Positions 1-6,676 of a DNA stretch of 10,279 nucleotides are shown here, one piece after another; the first letter of the stretch is position 1; each line of letters starts with the position of its first letter. The notes beneath the pieces are model-generated. The model did not search any database, was not told the DNA's origin, and worked only from the letters and a program-made list of their open reading frames with translations. The stretch is from NCBI GenBank assembly GCA_003537645.1, contig DPRM01000045.1, forward strand, positions 46,696 through 56,974, in the 5' to 3' direction. A program made the position numbers and the translations under genes. The DNA comes from Prolixibacteraceae bacterium (lineage in GTDB: Bacteria; Bacteroidota; Bacteroidia; Bacteroidales; Prolixibacteraceae).

Positions 1-528
1 TCGGTAGGAGGTAGATACCATTACAAAGACGACTGGGAAACTCCCGATACCCAAATAATAACCATGGATTACCCTGGACGTATCTCATTAATGTGGGAAT
101 GCAGGAGTTCGAATGGAAGAGCCATTGAAGGAGCTGATCGTGGCATTATTTTCTACGGTGAAAAAGGAAGCTTAGATACCGGTGGAAATAGTTATAAGGT
201 GTATGACAATGATGGTAAGCTGATTAACGAAGTGAAATCGCTTATTGTAGAAGGTGCATTGGATGGCCGCAATACTGCAAGCCCGAGTTTAGGAATGGAT
301 AACCTTCATGTGGCCGACTTTTTAGATGCAATAAGAAATAACCGACGTCCAAACTGTGATGTTGAATTAGGACATAAGAGCATAACAGCAATGCAGTTGG
401 GAAATATTTCATGGCGCGTTGGACGTGATCTTAATATTGATCCTAAAAATGGACACATTATTGGAGACTCTGAAGCCCAAAAACTATGGAGTCGTGAATA
501 TGAAAAAGGATGGGAACCGAAAATTTAA
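1..528 (+). CDS. Gfo/Idh/MocA family oxidoreductase, C-terminal part (5' end outside the window)
   Basis: The reading frame is open from base 1 to the TAA at 526-528, giving 175 residues; the true start lies upstream. An internal ATG at 64 is not the start, because the sequence before it (including GGRYHYKDDWETPDTQ) already fits the family. These are NAD(P)-dependent sugar or polyol oxidoreductases. The nucleotide-binding Rossmann half is missing here; what remains is the C-terminal alpha/beta substrate domain. Visible marks are the strand-rich stretch around MDYPGRISLMWECR, the segment GIIFYGEKGSLDTGG, and the helix DNLHVADFLDAIRNNRRP followed by GHKSITAMQLGNISWRVGR, which is typical of the large Bacteroidota branch. 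Members of this branch often carry Tat-type signals, which cannot be checked here. Neighbouring DUF1080 and isomerase-like genes suggest a role in C3 oxidation of glycosides. The family is secure; substrate and cofactor are inference. Confidence 0.9.
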   Translation, partial: SVGGRYHYKDDWETPDTQIITMDYPGRISLMWECRSSNGRAIEGADRGIIFYGEKGSLDTGGNSYKVYDNDGKLINEVKSLIVEGALDGRNTASPSLGMDNLHVADFLDAIRNNRRPNCDVELGHKSITAMQLGNISWRVGRDLNIDPKNGHIIGDSEAQKLWSREYEKGWEPKI

Positions 529-576
529 GTTTTATAAAGTGAATTATTTGCTTGGTTAAAATAACTCAGTTTCCCG

Positions 577-620
577 AAAAGAGAGGTATGAGAAAATCAA
601 ACTTTTCATGCCTCCCTTTT
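577..620 (+). terminator. Candidate intrinsic terminator after the oxidoreductase
   Basis: The left arm AAAAGAGAGGTATGAGAAAA (577-596) pairs with the right arm TTTTCATGCCTCCCTTTT (603-620) across a 6-nt loop. There is one mismatch, one U-G wobble and one bulged G. It lies 49 bases past the stop. The right arm ends in a T run, as expected of a Rho-independent terminator. It probably separates the oxidoreductase transcript from the genes downstream. Confidence 0.6.
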
Positions 621-797
621 CAATTTAAGCAGTGGATTTTGTCACTATTGAAGTGCATATAAGGATCAATATCAATAGCTTTGTCATTAGGTATCCTTAT
701 TTGGTCAATGAAAAATACAATGGAATAGATTTAAAATTTGTTTTGCAATTATTGAATCTTAAGAGTATAATTTAGTCTATTAAAAGGGTAACCGAGA

Positions 798-1454
798 ATG
801 ATAAAAATTACCGGACTTATAATCATTTTGTTCGCTTTTTGTTCTTCTGATGTTGTTTATCAATTGGTTAGCGATGGTTCTTACCTATGGAATTCGACAA
901 GTATTACATATTCGGTGAATGATAAAACGGATCTGGTAATTTCAAATAAAGATCATTACAACAATCAGAATAATCAACTGGACTATTTTCATTTTGATCT
1001 GATTACTTACCACGAAATAAGTAAAAAGTTTACACTTGGTCTGGGACTTCGTCAAACTGAAATTTTTAAATCCAATAGTTGGAATTCCGGACAAACCTAT
1101 ATGCTTTATGGAGTATATTTTTGGCATCCGGACAATATGATCGTTAAGGTTGCTAATCGACTGGTCTCCAAAACTTATAAAGCCTCGGCTACTCAATATG
1201 GACTGGACAACATTACAAACATTGATTTTTTTGTTCGTTCCACCAATAAATTGCCAAAGCCATATCTGATGGGTGAATTGTTCACAAATATTAATTTCCA
1301 GAAGGTTCAAACTATACGTTTGTATGGTGGATTTCATCTTTTCAGAAGCAAATATTTTGGAATTGATATTTACTATTGTTACCAAAAAACAAGACCAACC
1401 TGGGAATGGAAAGGTTACAATGTATTTGGAGTAAATACCAAAGTACGCATCTGA
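798..1454 (+). CDS. Small predicted outer-membrane barrel protein, DUF2490-like
   Basis: 218 residues. The start ATG has an AAAAGGG stretch (782-787) about 10 bases upstream, one of the few ribosome-site-like sequences in the window. Residues 1-17 form a hydrophobic export signal. Cys15 is preceded by Phe, so it is a poor lipobox and normal signal-peptidase I cleavage is more likely. The mature part is rich in aromatic residues and alternating polar/nonpolar stretches (for example FHFDLITYHEI, FTLGLGLRQTEIF, TIRLYGGFHLF, FGIDIYYCYQ), as in outer-membrane beta strands. A DUF2490-like order is visible: an arginine-bearing strand, then a PYLMGELFTN segment, then a terminal strand pair. Function is unknown; DUF2490 proteins are only predicted outer-membrane proteins. 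The gene sits between the oxidoreductase terminator and the DUF1080 gene and looks AT-rich. Being a gene is fairly secure; the family assignment is tentative. Confidence 0.6.
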   Translation: MIKITGLIIILFAFCSSDVVYQLVSDGSYLWNSTSITYSVNDKTDLVISNKDHYNNQNNQLDYFHFDLITYHEISKKFTLGLGLRQTEIFKSNSWNSGQTYMLYGVYFWHPDNMIVKVANRLVSKTYKASATQYGLDNITNIDFFVRSTNKLPKPYLMGELFTNINFQKVQTIRLYGGFHLFRSKYFGIDIYYCYQKTRPTWEWKGYNVFGVNTKVRI

Positions 1455-1538
1455 TTTTGAGTTGGCAGATTTGCAGGATCTTTTTTTGAGTTGCGTATTT
1501 TAATATTTTATATTCTCAATTAAAACAATTCTTTGAAG

Positions 1539-2309
1539 ATGAATAATACAAGAACTTATTTATTTCGAGTCACAATGTCTATTAGTATGAGCTTTTTATT
1601 AATCTCATGCTTTTTGCAAAAAGAGAATTCTTCTTCCAGGGCACCCAACACTATATCAAAAAAAGAAATCAAAGCTGGTTGGACGCTTCTTTGGGATGGG
1701 AAATCTTTTAACGGGTGGAGAGGTATTTACAAAGATGATTTTCCTGTGCAAGGCTGGATCATTGAAAACGGAGAACTGATATGCCTTGGAAATGAAATGC
1801 CAGACTCTTTGAAAGGAGGTGATATTATTACCATTAAGAAATATGGAAATTTTGAATTAGCATGTCAATTCAAAATTGCGGATCAAGGGAATAGTGGGAT
1901 TAAATATTTTGTCAATGAGTCACTTAAAGCATCTCCAGGTCATGGTCTTGGATTAGAGTACGCAATTTTAGATAACGAAAATTGGCCTTATGACAAGCCG
2001 GATTATAACAGAACTTGTGGTTCGTTATATGATTTAGTGCGGGCACCTCAAAACGTAAAGGTTCACCCAAATGGAGAGTGGAACGAAGCTCTGATTATTG
2101 TTGATGGAAATCACATTGAACACTGGCTAAATGGGATAAAATCTGTTGAAATCGAAAAAAGCAGTGAACGATACTATCAACTTTTATCAAAGAGTAAATA
2201 TGCAAACTTAAAGGGATGGGGTGAATTTCAGGATGGTCATATATTATTGCAGGATGAAGGACCGAGAACTTCTTTTCGTAATATTAAAATAAGAGAAATT
2301 AAAAACTGA
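1539..2309 (+). CDS. DUF1080 / 3-keto-disaccharide hydrolase family lipoprotein
   Basis: 256 residues from the ATG at 1539. A TTG two codons upstream is open but has no advantage as a start. Residues 1-23 are a lipoprotein signal with a good lipobox (L21-I22-S23-C24), so the protein should be anchored in an envelope membrane. The rest is one DUF1080 (PF06439) concanavalin-like beta-sandwich. Its marks are GWTLLWDGKSFNGWRG (47-62), the WIIENGEL strand, GDIITIKKYGNFEL, GNSGIKYFV, GLGLEYAILDN, a GSLYDL turn, WNEALIIVDGNHIEHWLNG and the closing FRNIKIREI. The family includes enzymes that cleave 3-keto-glycosides made by Gfo/Idh/MocA oxidoreductases, and such a gene fragment lies about 1 kb upstream. 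It probably shares a transcript with the exported TIM-barrel gene 72 bases downstream. Family assignment is strong; the exact substrate is unknown. Confidence 0.9.
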   Translation: MNNTRTYLFRVTMSISMSFLLISCFLQKENSSSRAPNTISKKEIKAGWTLLWDGKSFNGWRGIYKDDFPVQGWIIENGELICLGNEMPDSLKGGDIITIKKYGNFELACQFKIADQGNSGIKYFVNESLKASPGHGLGLEYAILDNENWPYDKPDYNRTCGSLYDLVRAPQNVKVHPNGEWNEALIIVDGNHIEHWLNGIKSVEIEKSSERYYQLLSKSKYANLKGWGEFQDGHILLQDEGPRTSFRNIKIREIKN

Positions 2310-2381
2310 CATAGCAGTTTTTCTTAACCCACTGAATTATCTTACATATATTCATATCACAAGACATTAAATATCAACAAT

Positions 2382-3236
2382 ATGAAACGCACATTGCAAG
2401 TTTTATTATTTTTTTTGCTAAACGTTGGAGTGCTCAATGCCCAAAAAGACAAACCTCTTTTCCCTCAAACACCGGGCATGGTTTCGTACACTTACCGCAA
2501 TAGTTTAGCAAAAGATGTGGCAGCTACACTCGATACCCTTAAGCAATTGGGTATTACAGATATGGAGTTTTCGAATTTATTTAAGCGAACAGCTTCTGAT
2601 ATCCGAAAAATGCTCGATGAAAGAGGAATGATTTGTTCTTCATTTGGCGTAGGCTATCCCGACCTGACAACCAAAACACGTGAAGTGGGTGAAAATGCAA
2701 AAACTCTGGGAGCAAAATATGTCCGGGTTGCCTGGGTGCCTCACGATGGACCATTTACTTTTGAAGTGGCACAACAAACAGCTAAAGATTTTAATGCCGC
2801 TGGTAAAATCCTGAAAGATGAATTTGGTATCACTTTTTGCTACCACAATCATGGGTATGAATTTGAACCTTACGAAAACGGTACATTGTTCGATTACATC
2901 ATGAAGAATACAGAACCAAAATACGTAAGTTTCGAGATCGATATTTTGTGGACATTCTTTCCTGGTCAGGACCCAGCAAAACTAATTGCAAAATATCCGA
3001 AACGCTTTAAATTGTTGCATCTTAAAGACCTTCGAAAAGGCGTTTCAGGTAATAATTCCGGGGGAACAGCAGTTGAAAATGATGTAGCACTCGGAACCGG
3101 GCAGCTAGATATTCCGGGCATTCTGAAGGCAGCAAAAAAAGCGGGTATTAAACACTATTACATTGAAGATGAAAGTCCGGATTATTCCAAACAGGTACCT
3201 CAGACAATGGCATATCTGAAAGGTTTGACTTACTAA
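2382..3236 (+). CDS. Exported sugar isomerase/epimerase-like TIM barrel protein (AP endonuclease 2 fold)
   Basis: 284 residues, close to the usual family size. A signal peptide covers roughly residues 1-21 (hydrophobic core LLFFLLNVGVLNA, then Q), so the enzyme should act in the periplasm; cytoplasmic relatives lack this. The xylose-isomerase-like barrel (PF01261) follows. Likely divalent-metal ligands sit on successive strands: the YHNHGYEFE motif (H157/E160 region), Asp187 in EIDILW, His213 in LLHLKD and Glu262 in YYIEDES. Between the last two lies VALGTGQLDIPGIL, the usual G-x-G-x-LD loop. Envelope-targeted members beside DUF1080 and Gfo/Idh genes fit the 3-keto-glycoside pathway, where such barrels may act as lyases, hydratases or epimerases on keto sugars. 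The reaction here is inference. A strong terminator lies 81 bases after the stop. Confidence 0.9.
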   Translation: MKRTLQVLLFFLLNVGVLNAQKDKPLFPQTPGMVSYTYRNSLAKDVAATLDTLKQLGITDMEFSNLFKRTASDIRKMLDERGMICSSFGVGYPDLTTKTREVGENAKTLGAKYVRVAWVPHDGPFTFEVAQQTAKDFNAAGKILKDEFGITFCYHNHGYEFEPYENGTLFDYIMKNTEPKYVSFEIDILWTFFPGQDPAKLIAKYPKRFKLLHLKDLRKGVSGNNSGGTAVENDVALGTGQLDIPGILKAAKKAGIKHYYIEDESPDYSKQVPQTMAYLKGLTY

Positions 3237-3317
3237 AGTTCGGATACAAATACTTCCAAATAATTTTTTGCCAGATTTGTTCTGTTCAAAGTCAAAGATA
3301 GAAACGGCGTTAATTTT

Positions 3318-3348
3318 ACCCCTTTGCCAGTAACAGCAAGGGGGTTTT
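3318..3348 (+). terminator. Strong intrinsic terminator
   Basis: A 10-bp stem (ACCCCTTTGC at 3318-3327 with GCAAGGGGGT at 3336-3345, one U-G wobble) encloses an 8-nt loop. The stem ends in a T tract that continues to TTTTCT. It ends the DUF1080/TIM-barrel transcript and isolates it from the GH53 gene. Confidence 0.85.
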
Positions 3349-3399
3349 CTATGATATTATGCGATATTCGTGCAGTATTCCAACGCATAAACGCTTATA

Positions 3400-4449
3400 A
3401 TGAAAACTACACCAACAATTTTGCTTATAGCTGTTTTTTCGGCGATCCTCCTGACTGTTTGTAGCAAAGAATCCTCCTCACAAAATCCTCCTGCCGATTA
3501 TTTTTCCAAAGGAGCCGACATTAGTTGGCTACCCCAAATGGAAGCCACGGGATATCAATTTTACAACGACAATGGCGAAAAGGAAGATTGTTTCAAAATC
3601 CTGAAAGATCATGGCATCAATTCTATCCGGTTGCGAACATTCGTGAACCCGTCGGATGACAAGGCCAGTGGCCATTGCAGCAAAGATGAAACAGTGGAGA
3701 TGGCAGTTCGGGCGCAAAAGTGGGGAATGAAAGTGATGATCAATTTTCATTACAGCGACAGTTGGGCCGATCCGGGCAAGCAACGTAAGCCCAAAGCATG
3801 GGAAGGCCACGATTTTCCGACTTTACTGAACGATCTCTACGATTACACTTTCGAGGTGATGACCGCCATGAAAACTGCCGGAGTTACTCCCGAATGGGTT
3901 CAGGTTGGAAACGAAATTCCCGGAGGCATGCTTTATCCTGAAGGAAGTACAGATAACTGGCATCAACTGGTGCAACTCATCAACAAAGGTTACGATGCCA
4001 TAAAAGCTGTAAGTCCCGAATCAAAAGTTATTCTGCATGTCGATCAGGGAAACAACAACGGTCGTTTCCGTTGGTGGTTCGATGCCGCGAAAGCAAACGG
4101 AGCAAAATACGATATAATTGGCTTATCCTATTATCCATACTGGCTCGAAGGGAAACCTGATTATACACTTTCAATCAATGATCTGGGAGCTAATATGAAT
4201 GACATGGTTGCCCGCTACGGAAAAGAAGTGATGGTGGTTGAAGTTGGAGGGGAAGACATTAAGGTGCAAAATACCTACGATATGCTGGTTGCTGTTCAGA
4301 AAAAGGTGAAGGAAGTCCCCGGGAAAAAAGGCATGGGCGTATTTTACTGGGAACCACAGGGCGCCCGCAGCTGGAGCCGTTATGCTTTGAGCGCCTGGGG
4401 TGACGATGGCAGGCCAACCAAAGCAATGGATGCATTTTTAGAAGAATAA
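3400..4449 (+). CDS. Glycoside hydrolase family 53 arabinogalactan endo-beta-1,4-galactanase
   Basis: 349 residues, a single-domain GH53 of normal length. An in-frame TAA lies four codons upstream, so the ATG at 3400 is the first possible start. Residues 1-20 are a hydrophobic signal ending in LLTVC. Cys21 could be lipidated, but Val at -1 is unusual for a lipobox, so lipoprotein status is likely rather than certain. The (beta/alpha)8 catalytic domain shows the GH53 set: GADISWLPQMEATG (38-51), INSIRLRTFVNP, INFHYSDSWADPGKQ (114-128), acid/base Glu172 in VQVGNEIPGG, IIGLSYYPYW, and nucleophile Glu281 in VMVVEVGGE. The family hydrolyses internal beta-1,4-galactosyl bonds of pectic galactan (type I arabinogalactan), with retention. 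Export and an envelope location suit an endo enzyme making oligomers for uptake. The same-strand genes that follow probably act on the same polymer. Confidence 0.95.
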   Translation: MKTTPTILLIAVFSAILLTVCSKESSSQNPPADYFSKGADISWLPQMEATGYQFYNDNGEKEDCFKILKDHGINSIRLRTFVNPSDDKASGHCSKDETVEMAVRAQKWGMKVMINFHYSDSWADPGKQRKPKAWEGHDFPTLLNDLYDYTFEVMTAMKTAGVTPEWVQVGNEIPGGMLYPEGSTDNWHQLVQLINKGYDAIKAVSPESKVILHVDQGNNNGRFRWWFDAAKANGAKYDIIGLSYYPYWLEGKPDYTLSINDLGANMNDMVARYGKEVMVVEVGGEDIKVQNTYDMLVAVQKKVKEVPGKKGMGVFYWEPQGARSWSRYALSAWGDDGRPTKAMDAFLEE

Positions 4450-4550
4450 TCCCGGAGGGAATGTAAGGATTGATCCAGAATATGTCACCCCCTCGGGGTT
4501 CGCTGCCCGACATTTCATTTTGGCTATAATCATATCAGCCCTTCAGGTTT
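4448..4550 (+). repeat. Candidate dispersed intergenic repeat with three CCC/GGG mini-hairpins
   Basis: It starts on the last bases of the GH53 stop codon. It has three short GC cores in AT-rich DNA: TCCC-GGA-GGGA (4450-4460), ACCCC-CTC-GGGGT (4487-4499) and GCCCTTCAGG (4538-4547), with GGCTATAATCATATCAGCCC before the last. From memory, short elements with CCC-GAA-GGG-like cores next to ATAGC/CTATAA words recur between genes in many Bacteroidota genomes. Only one copy is in the window, so the repeat status is inference. It may also act as the GH53 transcript end, although no T tract follows the main hairpin. Confidence 0.35.
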
Positions 4551-4803
4551 AAAAAAGCAAAAAGTTTCTGACACTATTCAATGTGAGAATAATATGAGGA
4601 AATAATCCTGAAAAAATAACCTTGCCACATACGGCCAATATCGAAGCTGTTGATTCACCTGAAAAACTCAAGATGCAATAATCAAAAGGATTGACGGCCG
4701 GGGAATTGGTAGTAAACGCGAAGTGGGTTGTTACGCAACAGACTGAATATTTTTTACTTTTACTACCGTGAAGTTCAGGAATCCACCTTACTTCTTTTAA
4801 ATC
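4551..4803 (+). other. Non-coding leader before the T9SS repeat protein, with a possible gene relic
   Basis: No intact gene is seen. One + frame (4598-4807) is unusually open, broken only by TAA at 4679 and TGA at 4769, and its translation looks protein-like (for example ITLPHTANIEAVDSPEK and LTAGELVVNAKWVV). It may be the eroded remains of an enzyme gene, but the stretch is too short to assign. TACTTTTA at 4755-4762 is one base off the Bacteroidota -7 consensus TAnnTTTG and could drive the next gene; no clear TTTG -33 box accompanies it. Confidence 0.25.
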
Positions 4804-6585
4804 ATGAAACAAAAAAATATTCTGACGCTTCTATTTATGTTGCTTGCAGGCTACAGTTTGTATGGGCAGAAAATCTTCAATAACAATCAGCGTACTACCA
4901 CAAACGAGCCCAATGCGTACCTGGGATCAATTACCTGGCCCGATATGCCGCCCGGCATTAAAGAAAATATGGTCGCTGCCTACGGTTGGAAAGGCGATAC
5001 CATTCCTTCGTTTGATTCTCTTAAGATGAATTATGAGCTTATCCTACCAAAGGCTTACCAGATGAGTATTCCTTCCCTGACCTTTTCCACCCTGCATCCA
5101 AACGCCACAGTGGCCGTCAAAAGAGCCAAAAGTCTTGAGGGATCGGTGGCCGAACGCACCATCACCTTTACTGTAACAGCCGAAGGCAGCCCTACCACAA
5201 ATATTTATTCAGTCCTTCTGAAAAAAGAACAAGATGCCATTGACATTCAGCAAAAATCAACCATAACCTCTAAGTTTTATAAGGTGAGCGAGGGCACCAG
5301 CCTGAATGGAACCATTAAAGGTGTGCTACCTATGACTACCGTGAGCGATTTTTATTCCAATATTACAAGGGTCAGCGAACTTCAGACTTTAAGATTGATT
5401 TCTGCTGTCAGTGGCGCTGAACTGGCCGCAACCGATGCAATTTCCGATGGCGATACTCTGGTAGTCGTTTCAGCCGATGGTAAACATACATCGAAATACA
5501 TTCTGAATTTAACTGGCGTCGTTATAAGTCCAGTGCTCACTTCAACCATCTACACCGTTTCGGTAAACGGATCGACAGGCACTATTACCGGTTTCCCAAA
5601 ATTCACGCTACTTAAAAAGGTATTGGCAGGTGTGGTAATTCCTGAAGGATCCAAGCTTACAATAATTGATCAGAGCGATGCTTACAAGACCCTAGTCAAA
5701 CTGAACTTCGATACCGTGTATGTAAATGTTTTAGCAACTCCTGATGTTTATTTTGAAGTTGTTGCTGAAAACGGCTTAAACAAAGTTTTGTATCAGTTGA
5801 TGCCAATATCAACTCATGATGATGCTTATATAACATCTGATGTTTACAGTGTTGACCAATCTGCCTCGGGGATTCAGTTTGTGCCCGCAGGAACTTCTGT
5901 TGCCAGCCTGTTCCGCAATGTAACTCCTGCTCCCTACGCAACCATAGAAGTGATTGACAAGGCGGGTTTCGTTCGCACCACAGGTATCATTCAAAAAGAC
6001 GATAAATTGGTAGTCACCTCAAAAGATGGTTCAACCACCAAATCTTATTCTTTCATTGAGTCAGGTATTGTGGGAGGCCCTTATGTAGCATTTGTTATCT
6101 CCGACGTTTACTACATTGATCAGGTTTCCTTTTTAATCTCTGGAGTAACACCTGGCACAAGCATTTCCGAGTTTAAATCAAAATTGTATCCCAGATTTGG
6201 AACAACTTTGAAAATTATTGATGCCAACGGCAATGAAAGTGCCCTTACAACCATAATAACAGGCGACCGTCTGATGGTAACTTCTGCCGATGGCACTCAA
6301 TCTGCCACCTACAGTATCGCAATCAACACAGGAGTTGACACAGTTGATATTGCTTCAAAAATCAGAATGGGTTCCAACCCAACCACCGGCAGAGTAGTCG
6401 TTCACGGTCTTGAAAAAGGAAACAGGTTAAGGGTGCTGAACCCTGCAGGAATTGCCGTACTTGATGTGATTGCTGACAGTTCAATTGAAACCATTTCTCT
6501 GAATGATCAGCCTGCAGGCATGTATATTTTTGTTGCCTCTGATGGAACTCAACTCATCAAAATACAAAAGATTGCAAAGAAATAA
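4804..6585 (+). CDS. T9SS-exported multi-repeat beta-domain protein of unknown function
   Basis: 593 residues. Residues 1-22 are a signal peptide (core LLFMLLAGYSLYG, then Q). About 35-142 resemble a cadherin-like beta-sandwich: a YELILP strand, then TITFTVTAEGSPTTNIYSV. Four related segments of about 80-95 residues follow, near 155-236, 247-332, 344-418 and 432-507. Each runs from an IYTV/VYSV strand, through a GTS-x-S-x-F helix-like stretch and an IID/VID-x-x-G strand, to GD-x-L-x-V-x-S-x-DG-x-x-x-x-Y. The second is the most diverged. Residues about 520-593 form a type A T9SS C-terminal sorting domain: NPTTGRVVV, a central VLNPAGIAVLDV, LNDQPAGMYIFVAS, and a basic IKIQKIAKK end. No catalytic residues or known carbohydrate-binding site stand out. 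Lying between GH53 and GH95, it may be a secreted or cell-surface scaffold or glycan-binding protein; that role is inference from position. Confidence 0.85.
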   Translation: MKQKNILTLLFMLLAGYSLYGQKIFNNNQRTTTNEPNAYLGSITWPDMPPGIKENMVAAYGWKGDTIPSFDSLKMNYELILPKAYQMSIPSLTFSTLHPNATVAVKRAKSLEGSVAERTITFTVTAEGSPTTNIYSVLLKKEQDAIDIQQKSTITSKFYKVSEGTSLNGTIKGVLPMTTVSDFYSNITRVSELQTLRLISAVSGAELAATDAISDGDTLVVVSADGKHTSKYILNLTGVVISPVLTSTIYTVSVNGSTGTITGFPKFTLLKKVLAGVVIPEGSKLTIIDQSDAYKTLVKLNFDTVYVNVLATPDVYFEVVAENGLNKVLYQLMPISTHDDAYITSDVYSVDQSASGIQFVPAGTSVASLFRNVTPAPYATIEVIDKAGFVRTTGIIQKDDKLVVTSKDGSTTKSYSFIESGIVGGPYVAFVISDVYYIDQVSFLISGVTPGTSISEFKSKLYPRFGTTLKIIDANGNESALTTIITGDRLMVTSADGTQSATYSIAINTGVDTVDIASKIRMGSNPTTGRVVVHGLEKGNRLRVLNPAGIAVLDVIADSSIETISLNDQPAGMYIFVASDGTQLIKIQKIAKK

Positions 6586-6676
6586 TTAACCTAATAATTT
6601 GAAAAGGTAAAGCCTCAACAATAGAAACAAGCGCCTAAGAATGGCTTCAGGAGCAAATAATATAACTGTGTAATAG

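Noticed and set aside
680..740. TTTG words and TAAAATTTG as a promoter for the 798 gene
   Set aside because: The -7 box has one base too many and the nearest TTTG is about 28 bases away, outside the normal spacing.
942..1385. Long antisense open frame (147 codons) inside the DUF2490-like gene
   Set aside because: It is opposite a gene with a good signal peptide and barrel-like pattern; the antisense protein has no family features and no leader.
1533..1538. TTG start two codons before the DUF1080 ATG
   Set aside because: It adds only two residues, and the ATG at 1539 gives a normal lipoprotein signal.
4487..4499. ACCCC-CTC-GGGGT hairpin as the GH53 terminator
   Set aside because: No T tract follows it; it fits better as part of a repeat-like element.
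4549..4812. Antisense open frame of 87 codons in the leader of the T9SS protein
   Set aside because: It overlaps the start of a real gene, has low-complexity hydrophobic sequence, and shows no ribosome site or recognisable domain.
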